A stretch of 6,929 nucleotides of DNA, taken from positions 1 to 6,929 of the forward strand of contig JAFLUV010000125.1 of NCBI GenBank assembly GCA_022508635.1. Reading direction: 5' to 3'. Position numbers and translations under genes: made by a program. This stretch comes from Prevotellaceae bacterium (GTDB lineage Bacteria; Bacteroidota; Bacteroidia; Bacteroidales; Bacteroidaceae). The notes below the pieces were generated by a model that saw nothing but the letters and a program-made list of their open reading frames with translations, had not been told where the DNA came from and did no database searches. The number at the start of each line of letters is the position of its first letter. Position 1 is the first letter of the stretch. This document shows, piece by piece, positions 1 through 6,229 of the stretch.

Positions 1-57
1 AGCTAATCTCTGATTGGATAGTCAAATGGTGGCATTCATGCTGCGTGTCAGGGGCTG
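1..57. other. Non-coding segment downstream of the ThiD-AraC gene
   Basis: This short stretch follows the stop codon of the minus-strand fusion gene and runs to the window edge. I see no open frame continuing from outside and no GC-rich hairpin with a T-run that would make a convincing intrinsic terminator. Only very short dyads are present, such as GCAT-GA-ATGC, which is too tight to count. The transcript may continue beyond the window. Confidence 0.5.
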
Positions 58-1203
58 CTAATGGCTGCGGAACTCGCTGGGTGATGTACCCTGCTGTGCC
101 TTGAAGAACTTGCAAAAGAGGGATTGCGAGGAGAAGCCTGTGCGGTCGGCTATCTCCTGAATGGTCAGGCGGGTTGTCTTGAGGTAGCGCTTTGCCTCGT
201 TCAGCAGGTAGTCGGCAATGATTTGCCTGGGCGGCTTGCCTACGACTCTGTCCGTCACCTGCGAGAGGTAGCGAGGCGTGATGCAGAGGCGGTCGGCATA
301 GAAGGCTACGTCGTGAGCCGTGGCATAGTTGGCCGCAACGAGCGAGACAAAGCTGTTGTAGAGGTCGATGGCGCGAAGGTTTCCCTGCGGGGAATCCTTG
401 GCATATACGACCTGCGAGTGGATGAAGTCGTGAGCGTTTCGGACGGCAGTCGGCACGTCGTCGCCCATGCCGAGGCGCGTGGTGATGGCGGCGGAGAGTG
501 CTCCTGCCACGCCGTGCCGCCTCCATCCGTCAGTGTTGTGCGAGGTGAAGAACTGATGGTTGACCGCACTCCCTGCCTCCTCCTTGTGCAGAGGCGGAGG
601 GCCGTAGAGCAAGGCAGTGAGACGCCCCTGGGTGTGGCTGCCGCCGCGAAGGAGAACCCATTGTGCCCCCATCTCCTGTAGCCGTCTTGCAGCCTCCACC
701 ATGTCGTCGTCGGTCTGGATGCTGATGCCGAGCATCCTTTCAGCATCCTTACAGCGAAGCATCAGCAGCAGGGCTTCGGGGACGAGGTAGCGAGTGACGG
801 CTTCAATGACATCGTCGCCCACCATCTGCCTTCCGTCTGCATCATAGATGCCGGGTGCAATGACGAGCCTTTGGCAGGCAATGACCTCGCCGCATAGCAG
901 TCGAACCGTCTCGCAGTCGGTCACGAGTCCGACCTTGATGGCTTTGGGATGGACGGTAGAAATAATGGAAGAGACCTGAGAGAGAACAAGTTCCGGGGAC
1001 AGTCCTCCGCCTCTCGCCATACAAAGCCTCCCCTGTCCGCCTTGCTCCCTATGGGGAGCAGCTTGACAGGGGAGGCTTATGTTGGTGATTGCCGTGAGGG
1101 CGTATCCGCCCAATGCAGCAATGGTCTGAATATCGGCCTGGATACCAGACAGGCCGGTGCTGTCGGAACCGCTGATACTGAGAATGGGAGGGTTGACCTT
1201 CAC
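58..1203 (-). CDS. ThiD-like (ribokinase-fold) domain fused to an AraC-family DNA-binding domain; probable transcriptional regulator
   Basis: The 381-residue protein has two parts. Residues 6-270 resemble HMP/HMP-phosphate kinase (ThiD): SISGSDSTGLSGIQAD at 9-24, KAIKVGLV at 87-94, and the H-G-x3-A-L-S-A-A-I segment at 230-240. Residues 280-380 form an AraC/XylS double helix-turn-helix, with the second helix pair and signature at 347-378 (IQEIADRTGFSS, then FCKFFKAQQGTSP). Key kinase residues are missing. The usual HGTGCT anion hole reads HGVAGA, so the catalytic Cys position is Gly234. The DPVM segment is APGI (116-119). The Ala-Gln-Asn pocket segment is replaced by residues encoded by a palindromic repeat (about 43-60). 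I infer a ligand-sensing regulator rather than a kinase. The start is GTG at 1201-1203, whose G is shared with the TAG stop of the upstream GH57 gene; this start keeps the whole N-terminal strand, and no closer ATG does. The ligand is unknown; a thiamin-type pyrimidine or related vitamin is the obvious guess. Confidence 0.85.
   Translation of the reverse strand: MKVNPPILSISGSDSTGLSGIQADIQTIAALGGYALTAITNISLPCQAAPHREQGGQGRLCMARGGGLSPELVLSQVSSIISTVHPKAIKVGLVTDCETVRLLCGEVIACQRLVIAPGIYDADGRQMVGDDVIEAVTRYLVPEALLLMLRCKDAERMLGISIQTDDDMVEAARRLQEMGAQWVLLRGGSHTQGRLTALLYGPPPLHKEEAGSAVNHQFFTSHNTDGWRRHGVAGALSAAITTRLGMGDDVPTAVRNAHDFIHSQVVYAKDSPQGNLRAIDLYNSFVSLVAANYATAHDVAFYADRLCITPRYLSQVTDRVVGKPPRQIIADYLLNEAKRYLKTTRLTIQEIADRTGFSSQSLFCKFFKAQQGTSPSEFRSH
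1024..1078. repeat. 55-bp nested palindromic element inside the ThiD-like coding region
   Basis: The outer arms are perfect 14-bp inverted repeats: AAGCCTCCCCTGTC at 1024-1037 and GACAGGGGAGGCTT at 1065-1078. Within them is a second perfect 7-bp stem, TGCTCCC (1043-1049) and GGGAGCA (1054-1060), closed by a TATG loop. Unpaired patches of 5 and 4 nt separate the two stems. The element is read in frame on the minus strand as residues 43-60 of the ThiD-AraC fusion (S-L-P-C-Q-A-A-P through R-L). It resembles the small GC-rich palindromic repeats that scatter through many bacterial genomes and sometimes lie within genes, like the Rickettsia palindromic elements. No second full copy is seen in this window, so the mobile-repeat status is inferred from structure only. 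Confidence 0.8.
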
Positions 1204-2639
1204 TATTTCTTCGTTGCAGCCTTCTTGGCAGCCGGTTTCTTGACGGCAGGCTTTGCCTTGGGTTCAGCTTTCTTGGCAGGAGCATCAGGAGCCGGTGCCG
1301 GTGCTTCCTCTTTCTGCGTTTCCTCGTCCGGGGAGCCGAGTTTCTTGAGGCGTGCACGAAGGCGGCTTATCTCATTGTCCTTGACGCTAAGCTCCTCGCC
1401 CATGTTGGCAATCTGCGTGTAGAGGCTGTTGAGCTCATCGTTCTCGACGGAATCGGAGAACATGTCCTTGACGCGCTTGAGGAAGTCGCCCAGGATGTTC
1501 ATATAGTTGGTGAAGGCATCGTACTCACTGTCATAGATGCCACGACTATTGCCGCCGATGCCATTGTTCTTGGTGGTCATGAAACGGAAGTTGTCGGTGG
1601 CTTGCAGGCGATCCCAGTCCTGCTGTATGCGACGGTCGCGCGAGGCAAGGATTCGTCCCACGATGTTCTCGTCGTAAAGCTTGTTGAAGGCTTCCCGCTG
1701 CATGCCGTTGCCCAGTATGCTGCTGGTGTCGCGCTCCTCGTCGTTCCAACTGACAGGGTAGATGACCTCCAACGGACTGACGGGCCTGTTCTTGGCAAGC
1801 ACCTCGGAAGGCGTGGCAAACTGTACGCCCATCTGCACGCCCAGCTTGGGCAGGGCACGCAGGAAGTCGAGGATATGGCTGCTAAGGGGCTGGTACTTGC
1901 CCAGCGCAGCAAGCTCCATCATGATGCCCACGACGTTCTCGCCCTCGGGCAGTCCTGCAATCCATCCTAAGTACTTTTCCGCCATGAGTGGATACTCCGA
2001 CCATGATGCATCGTTGAAGCGAAGGCTGATATCATCGCTGAGCTTATAGTCGCGGAGCAAGAGCAGGAGACGTGAGTCCTGGGCACAGGAGTAGATATAG
2101 TGCGGACTCTTCCAGCCGAGGATATGCTTTGCGCCTTCCACCATGGCACCCTTGAAGCCCATCTCAGCAACGGTGGCGCCGATTTCATCGCTGTAGATGA
2201 GGGAACTGTTGCGGAAGACCTTCGGCATCTGTCCGAAGAGTTGCTTTATCTTCTTCGCCTGTCGCTTGGTCTCTGCCACGAAGTTCTCCGTACCTGCCAG
2301 TGAAGAAAGGCCATGGCTGTAAGGCTCGGCGAGGAACTCCACGCAGCCGGTGGTAGCCAGTTGCTGCAACAGGTCGAGCACCTCGGGAGCGTACTGCTCT
2401 ATGAGTTCCAGCGAGACACCGCTGATGCTGAATGCCACCTTGAACGCTTTCCCGTTCTCAGCTATCATATCAAGCATCGTCTGCAATGCAGGCTTGTAGC
2501 TGGTTTCTGCCAGTTCGGTGATGACACGCTCGTTCTCGTAGTCGTCATAGTAATAGTGGTCTGTGCCAATGTCAAAGAAACGATAGCGCTTGAGGTGTAT
2601 AGGCTGGTGTATCTCGAAATATAAGCAAATAGTTTTCAT
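1203..2639 (-). CDS. GH57 alpha-amylase-like protein, predicted non-catalytic, with coiled coil and Lys/Ala/Pro tail
   Basis: The 478-residue protein has no signal peptide and is probably cytoplasmic. GH57 features appear in order: FEIHQP (8-13), VEFLAEPYSH (100-109), VFRNSSLIYSDEIG (141-154), the segment around GIMMELAALGKYQ (238-250), the late motif DTSSILGN (304-311) and the C-terminal three-helix region (to about 395). Active family members read RNTELIY, with Glu as nucleophile, and MDYETFGEH, with Asp as acid. Here these positions are Ser146 and Glu242, so both catalytic residues are changed. Such alpha-amylase-like GH57 homologues lacking catalytic residues are known in Bacteroidetes. 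Residues 398-434 look like a coiled coil. Residues 445-478 are 29/34 Ala, Pro or Lys. The ATG at 2637-2639 is preceded by AAGGA about 6 nt upstream (2646-2650), a good Shine-Dalgarno sequence for this phylum. The gene lies 106 nt after the GT4 gene and its stop overlaps the next start. A glucan-binding or scaffold role is inferred. Confidence 0.9.
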   Translation of the reverse strand: MKTICLYFEIHQPIHLKRYRFFDIGTDHYYYDDYENERVITELAETSYKPALQTMLDMIAENGKAFKVAFSISGVSLELIEQYAPEVLDLLQQLATTGCVEFLAEPYSHGLSSLAGTENFVAETKRQAKKIKQLFGQMPKVFRNSSLIYSDEIGATVAEMGFKGAMVEGAKHILGWKSPHYIYSCAQDSRLLLLLRDYKLSDDISLRFNDASWSEYPLMAEKYLGWIAGLPEGENVVGIMMELAALGKYQPLSSHILDFLRALPKLGVQMGVQFATPSEVLAKNRPVSPLEVIYPVSWNDEERDTSSILGNGMQREAFNKLYDENIVGRILASRDRRIQQDWDRLQATDNFRFMTTKNNGIGGNSRGIYDSEYDAFTNYMNILGDFLKRVKDMFSDSVENDELNSLYTQIANMGEELSVKDNEISRLRARLKKLGSPDEETQKEEAPAPAPDAPAKKAEPKAKPAVKKPAAKKAATKK

Positions 2640-2745
2640 ATCCTTTCCTTTTATACGTTTTCTTTTTCAGTTCCTATGTATTATATATAATGTGAGTGTC
2701 TGTAGTTCCTTCCCCTCTGGCTTTGGAGGCAGAAGCGTATGCTTA
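2640..2745. other. GT4-GH57 intergenic spacer with a 12-bp palindrome
   Basis: This 106-nt gap is the only true gap in the four-gene minus-strand set. It holds the perfect palindrome ATTATATATAAT (2680-2691) and a weak dyad, CCTC at 2714-2717 with GAGG at 2726-2729. I find no minus-strand TAnnTTTG promoter box, so the GH57 gene is probably read from the upstream transcript. The dyads could influence mRNA stability, but neither resembles a full intrinsic terminator. Confidence 0.5.
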
Positions 2746-4050
2746 CTATATGTCCTTCACGGCGTTCAGGTATTCCTGGTTGTCGAACCACCCGCGTCCG
2801 GTAAGCTGGTTGTAGCATTCGCGGATGCGCAAGCCTACCTTTTCCCATGTGATGCTGTCCACTTCCTTCATGCCTTCCTCTGCCAGATAGTTGTGCAAGG
2901 CATCATATTGGCAGATACTATAGATGGCGTCTGCCATGGCATCGATGTCCCAATAGTCGACCTTGATGACGTTGGACAGTATTTCACCGCATCCGCTTTG
3001 TTTCGAAATGATGGACGGACATCCGCACTGCATAGCCTCAAGGGGTGCGATGCCGAATGGCTCGCTGACGGAGGGCATAACAAAGACGTCACTGTTCTTA
3101 TAGCATTCGTAGACTTGTTTTCCGCGCTGGAAGCCAGGGAAATGGCATCTGTCGGCAATGCCATAGCTGGCAGCCAGCTCTATCATGGCGTTCATCATGT
3201 CGCCACTTCCGGCAAAACAGAAACGAATGTTATGGCTGCGCTCCAGCACACGTTTGGCTGCCTCTAAGAAGTATTCAGGCCCTTTCTGCATAGTGATGCG
3301 TCCCAGATAGGTCACAACCTTCTCGCCCTTCTTCTTATTGGGCACAATGTTGCGAATCTCTTCGCTGAGGGGATAGACGGCATTGTGCATTGCCACGCAC
3401 TTACGCGGGTCTTGGTGATACTGGTTGATGACCGTCTGACGGGTCAGTTCGCTTACGCACATAATGCAGTCGGCATGATCCATGCCGTTTTTCTCGATGC
3501 TATAGACGGTAGGGTTCACCTTGCCACGCGAACGGTCAAAGTCTGTGGCGTGGACATGGATGCAGAGAGGCTTGCCGCTGACCATCTTTGCATGTACGCC
3601 AGCCGGATAAGTGAGCCAGTCATGTGCGTGTATAAGGTCGAACTGTTCGCTTCGTGCCAGCACGCCGGCGATGATGGAGAAGTTGTTGATTTCCTCGTGC
3701 AGGTTACTTGGGTAGCCTCCGGCAAAACCGATGCAACCCATGTCGTCGAGTCCCTGCAGGTAATTAAAGTCGGCATAGAGATAGTCACGGAAACGGAAAT
3801 AGTCTTCTGCCGTGTGACCTATCATGCGGTTCTTGATGTTGTCGTACCAGACGTCACGCCAGACGACAGGCACCTGGCTCATGTTTACAATCTTGAGGAA
3901 GTTCTCTTCCTGTCCTGTGGGTTTGGGCATACAGAAGGTGGTCTCTATGTCGCTTTGCAGGCTTAGCCCCTTGGTAATACCGTAGGAAGCTACGGCAAGA
4001 CCGCCATATATCTTGGGAGGGAACTCCCAACCGAACATTAGTACTTTCAT
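2746..4050 (-). CDS. GT4-family (GT-B fold) glycosyltransferase, glycogen synthase-like
   Basis: The 434-residue cytoplasmic protein has the two-domain GT-B layout. The N-terminal glycine loop, WEFPPKIYGGLAVASYG (8-24), resembles the glucan-acceptor/nucleotide-sugar loop of glycogen synthases. HAHDWLT lies at 141-147. In the C-terminal domain, LGRITMQKGPE (249-259) supplies the Arg251/Lys256 pair expected to contact the donor phosphates, followed by FAGSGD (279-284). The retaining GT4 signature E-x7-E is intact as Glu330 and Glu338 (EPFGIAPLEAMQCG). The protein is thus predicted to be active, a retaining alpha-glycosyltransferase using a nucleotide sugar. Its place between a GDE-type debranching protein and a GH57-like protein points to glycogen or another alpha-glucan, but donor and acceptor cannot be read from sequence. 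Its ATG overlaps the GDE stop codon by 4 nt (ATGA), which suggests translational coupling. GT5 GlgA is a different family and this is not it. Confidence 0.9.
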   Translation of the reverse strand: MKVLMFGWEFPPKIYGGLAVASYGITKGLSLQSDIETTFCMPKPTGQEENFLKIVNMSQVPVVWRDVWYDNIKNRMIGHTAEDYFRFRDYLYADFNYLQGLDDMGCIGFAGGYPSNLHEEINNFSIIAGVLARSEQFDLIHAHDWLTYPAGVHAKMVSGKPLCIHVHATDFDRSRGKVNPTVYSIEKNGMDHADCIMCVSELTRQTVINQYHQDPRKCVAMHNAVYPLSEEIRNIVPNKKKGEKVVTYLGRITMQKGPEYFLEAAKRVLERSHNIRFCFAGSGDMMNAMIELAASYGIADRCHFPGFQRGKQVYECYKNSDVFVMPSVSEPFGIAPLEAMQCGCPSIISKQSGCGEILSNVIKVDYWDIDAMADAIYSICQYDALHNYLAEEGMKEVDSITWEKVGLRIRECYNQLTGRGWFDNQEYLNAVKDI

Positions 4051-5999
4051 ATCAAATCGTAGTCATTATACTTATCCAGCAGTTTCACAATGCGCATGAT
4101 GCCTGAGACATTCATGGCGAAGCTGATGGCTCCGCGTCCGTGGAAGGGTGGGTTGCCGTCGAAGAGCTCGGGTATCGTGCCAATGCAGTGATAGAAGAGC
4201 TCTTCCTCATAGCCTACCAGCAGACGATCCACATAGCTCAGGCGGCTCGCCTTGAATACCTTCAGGCAGGCCTCCATGTAGAAGGCGGCAAGCCAAGGCC
4301 ATGCCGTGCCCTGATGGTAGGCATAGTCACGCTGTATCTGTGGACCGACATACATGGGATTGTAACCGTGGCTCTTCGGGGAGAGCGAACGCATTCCTTT
4401 CGGTGTGATGAGTTCCTTGGTGCAGTAGTCGAGTACGCTCTTGCGCTGCTTGTTGTCAAGTGGCGAGTAGTCAAGGGCTACGGCGAAGACCATGTTGGGG
4501 CGCACGTCGTAGTTGCGGTAGCCGTCCACGCAGTAGTCGCAGAGATAGCCATACTCGTTGTAGAACATTGGTGCGAAGTTGTTGGCGCAGAGCGTAGCGG
4601 CTGTTTCAAGCTCGTGGATTAGCTTCTTGTCTTTCATGAAGCGGCATATCTCTGCGGAGAACATGAGTGCATTGTACCAAAGGGCATTGATCTCCACGAT
4701 ATAGCCTGTGCGTGGAACGATTGGGCGGCCGCCTGCGGTGCTGTTCATCCAAGTGACGGCCTTGTCTCGTCCTTCGCAGCTGACAAGTCCGTTTTCCTCA
4801 ACGCGGAAGTTAGGATGCTTTCCTGCACGCAGCCATTCCATGAAGTCCCAGAGCAGGTGGCCGTACTTCTCAATGCACTTCTCCAAAGAAACAAAATTGG
4901 CGTACTGCTGTATGCACCAGGCTGCCCAAAGCAGGACGTCGGGATGCTCTATTTCGGTGATGCTGACGCTGAGCGGCTTTCCTTCGATGAACTCACGGAT
5001 AGCTTTCTCTGCGGTGTGCATGACGGCCTCGAACTTGTCCACCTCATTGTTTGTGAGCGTCAGACCCGGCAATGAAATAAACATGTCGCGGGCGCGACAT
5101 TTAAACCACGGATAGCCTGCCAGTACATAGTCTTCGTTCTGGCGGTGTACGATGAACTGGTGAGCGCTGTTGACCAGTGTGTTGTAAAAATTATCGCGTG
5201 GTGTACGAACGCTTACCTCGAAGTCGGCAAGTTCTGCCAGCGTGTCCGTGTCTACCTCCTCTAACCCTGCGGCAAAAACAACACTTTCGCCCTTCTTGAT
5301 GTTGAATTCGAAGTAGCCGGGGACATAGAGGTCCTCGGTGCTTGCGTAGCCGCGTTCCTGCTCTTTGGGGTACTCCAGGCCACGATACCAGTCGGGACGG
5401 AACACAAATTCATTCTCTTTGTTAATTTGCATGAAGAGAGTGGGGTAGTTGGGATACATGCAGGTTGAGATGCCATTTTGCACGGGATTGTAGTTACGGT
5501 TTACCCCGGCATTTTCATGCGTGAATTCGCGAACGCTTCGGAAGGCAAGGAAGGGTTGCAGGCGCAGTGTTGTCTCGCTATGGGCGTCGACCAGCGTGTA
5601 GCGGATGATGATACGGTTCTCAAAGTGCTGGAACATCATCTCTCTCCTTAGGATGACACCGCCGACGCGGTAGGTCGTGGTGGGAACTTGCAGGGAGTCG
5701 AACTCGCGGATGTACTTATGCCCGCGCGGGCTGAAGTTCTCTCCGCTATACTTGTGGAGCCCCAGATTGAACTCGGCTCCGTGCTGAATGACGGTTGCAT
5801 CAAGGGATGAGAGCAGGACGTGGTTCTCGTCGTCAAGCTCAGGCACGGGCACTACGAGTAGCCCGTGGTATTTGCGCGTGTTGCAGTCTACCAGCGTTGT
5901 GCAGCTGTAGGCACCCGAACGGTTCGAGCGAAGCACTTCTTTCGGCAGGGAATCTGCCAAGTTCGTCATCAACGTCTTGTCAAAACGTAAATAGCTCAT
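4047..5999 (-). CDS. Glycogen debranching enzyme-type protein (amylo-alpha-1,6-glucosidase family, GDE_N plus GDE_C)
   Basis: The 650-residue protein has no signal peptide. Residues 15-270 form the beta-rich N-terminal GDE domain (SNRSGAYSCTTLVDCNTRKYHG at 25-46 is typical), and about 285-645 form the (alpha/alpha)6 GDE_C barrel. GDE_C motifs are GYPWFKCRARDMFISLPGL (295-313), PRTGYIVEINALWYNAL (429-445), GMRSLSPK (535-542), AYHQGTAWPWL (560-570) and IPELFDGNPPF (609-619). This family normally removes the alpha-1,6-linked branch glucose of glycogen. Several positions depart from the usual bacterial pattern: W-G-R-D is R-A-R-D (302-305), the Asp of the TWMDA motif is Asn419, and RGC..QAW is RGAISFAM (622-629). 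Glu611 and Asp305 remain. Activity is therefore uncertain, although these may be normal variants in Bacteroidetes. It is the first gene of the minus-strand operon, and its stop overlaps the GT4 start. No clear Shine-Dalgarno sequence precedes the ATG at 5997-5999. Confidence 0.9.
   Translation of the reverse strand: MSYLRFDKTLMTNLADSLPKEVLRSNRSGAYSCTTLVDCNTRKYHGLLVVPVPELDDENHVLLSSLDATVIQHGAEFNLGLHKYSGENFSPRGHKYIREFDSLQVPTTTYRVGGVILRREMMFQHFENRIIIRYTLVDAHSETTLRLQPFLAFRSVREFTHENAGVNRNYNPVQNGISTCMYPNYPTLFMQINKENEFVFRPDWYRGLEYPKEQERGYASTEDLYVPGYFEFNIKKGESVVFAAGLEEVDTDTLAELADFEVSVRTPRDNFYNTLVNSAHQFIVHRQNEDYVLAGYPWFKCRARDMFISLPGLTLTNNEVDKFEAVMHTAEKAIREFIEGKPLSVSITEIEHPDVLLWAAWCIQQYANFVSLEKCIEKYGHLLWDFMEWLRAGKHPNFRVEENGLVSCEGRDKAVTWMNSTAGGRPIVPRTGYIVEINALWYNALMFSAEICRFMKDKKLIHELETAATLCANNFAPMFYNEYGYLCDYCVDGYRNYDVRPNMVFAVALDYSPLDNKQRKSVLDYCTKELITPKGMRSLSPKSHGYNPMYVGPQIQRDYAYHQGTAWPWLAAFYMEACLKVFKASRLSYVDRLLVGYEEELFYHCIGTIPELFDGNPPFHGRGAISFAMNVSGIMRIVKLLDKYNDYDLI
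5083..5100. repeat. 18-bp GC-rich inverted repeat within the GDE coding region
   Basis: ATGTCGCG (5083-5090) and CGCGACAT (5093-5100) are perfect 8-bp inverted repeats separated by GG. They fall exactly on the codons for Cys-Arg-Ala-Arg-Asp-Met (301-306), next to the retained active-site Asp305. The symmetry may only reflect the codons used for R-A-R-D, but in mRNA it would make a compact stable hairpin. Confidence 0.6.
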
Positions 6000-6063
6000 A
6001 TAGTATTAAACTTCAAAATGTATCAATAAATTCATTCCTGTAGTGCCGGAAGGCTTTCCTGCT

Positions 6064-6075
6064 CGTAAAATTACG
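6064..6075. promoter_or_regulatory. Candidate operator dyad CGTAA-AA-TTACG
   Basis: This is a perfect 5-bp inverted repeat with a 2-nt centre. It fits the same loose pattern, YGTWA-WW-TWACR, as the dyad at 6147-6158, and the two centres are 83 bp apart, close to eight helical turns. Crp/Fnr proteins bind as dimers to two-fold symmetric sites, so it could be a site for the adjacent regulator. Short AT-rich dyads also arise by chance, so this is tentative. Confidence 0.25.
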
Positions 6076-6146
6076 CTTTTTCCCTCAACGGCAGAAGCAT
6101 TTACTTGCCTTTTTTCTCGGGAAATGGAAAATAATTTGCCAAAACA

Positions 6147-6158
6147 TGTTATTTAACA
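6147..6158. promoter_or_regulatory. Candidate operator dyad TGTTA-TT-TAACA
   Basis: This perfect 5-bp inverted repeat with a 2-nt centre ends 8 bp before the -33 box of the Crp/Fnr gene. That position suits an activator, or an autoregulatory site for the regulator itself. It shares the pattern YGTWA-WW-TWACR with the dyad at 6064-6075. The call rests on symmetry and position only. Confidence 0.3.
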
Positions 6159-6166
6159 CAAAAAAG

Positions 6167-6198
6167 TTTGCCATAGGTCTCGAAATTATGTAATTTTG
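6167..6198 (+). promoter_or_regulatory. Bacteroidetes-type promoter for the Crp/Fnr regulator gene
   Basis: A -33 box TTTG (6167-6170) and a -7 box TAATTTTG (6191-6198, an exact TAnnTTTG) are separated by 20 bp. This is the established consensus for the primary sigma factor of Bacteroidetes. Transcription would start near 6202-6205, giving a leader of about 25 nt before the ATG at 6230. The A-rich sequence just before that ATG, in place of a Shine-Dalgarno motif, is also usual in this phylum. A two-codon frame (ATG GAA TAA, 6211-6219) lies in the leader. Confidence 0.8.
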
Positions 6199-6229
6199 TT
6201 CCCCAAAACGATGGAATAAAGAAAAAACA

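Larger units (their letters stand above)
6000..6229. other. Divergent intergenic region between the glucan operon and the Crp/Fnr regulator
   Basis: These 230 nt separate two divergent transcription units, so control elements for both should lie here. The plus-strand promoter for the regulator is clear (6167-6198). For the minus-strand operon I found no exact TAnnTTTG box. The nearest is TACATTTTG, read on the minus strand at 6013-6021, which is one base too long and has no TTTG at the right distance. Two 12-bp dyads of similar form (6064-6075 and 6147-6158) are the best operator candidates. No tRNA, small ORF of note or riboswitch-like structure is apparent. Confidence 0.6.

Noticed and set aside
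124..681. Plus-strand open frame of 185 codons antisense to the ThiD-AraC gene
   Set aside because: It lies wholly over a gene with clear domain homology, its translation shows no recognisable motif, and no promoter precedes it. It is a shadow of the GC-rich codons on the other strand.
1024..1078. The palindrome as a transcription terminator or attenuator
   Set aside because: It lies deep inside an open frame with no following T-run on either strand, so an inserted repeat is the better reading.
949..1422. Plus-strand open frame of 157 codons crossing the GH57/ThiD junction
   Set aside because: Its apparent hydrophobic Ala/Gly-rich stretch is simply the reverse of the Lys/Ala/Pro tail codons of the GH57 gene. 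There is no supporting start signal.
2712..2730. Possible terminator or decayed palindrome (CCCCTC...GGAGGC) after the GT4 gene
   Set aside because: Only 4 bp pair across an 8-nt loop and no T-run follows on the minus strand, so neither a terminator nor a repeat copy can be supported.
2590..3267. Plus-strand open frame of 225 codons over the GT4 gene and the gap before it
   Set aside because: Most of it is antisense to conserved GT4 motifs, including E-x7-E. No family resemblance or promoter was seen.
3385..3966. Plus-strand open frame of 193 codons antisense to GT4
   Set aside because: It is entirely inside a well-supported gene and has no recognisable features of its own.
6013..6021. Possible minus-strand -7 box (TACATTTTG) for the glucan operon
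   Set aside because: It has one extra base relative to TAnnTTTG and lacks a TTTG or TTG box 19-21 bp upstream.
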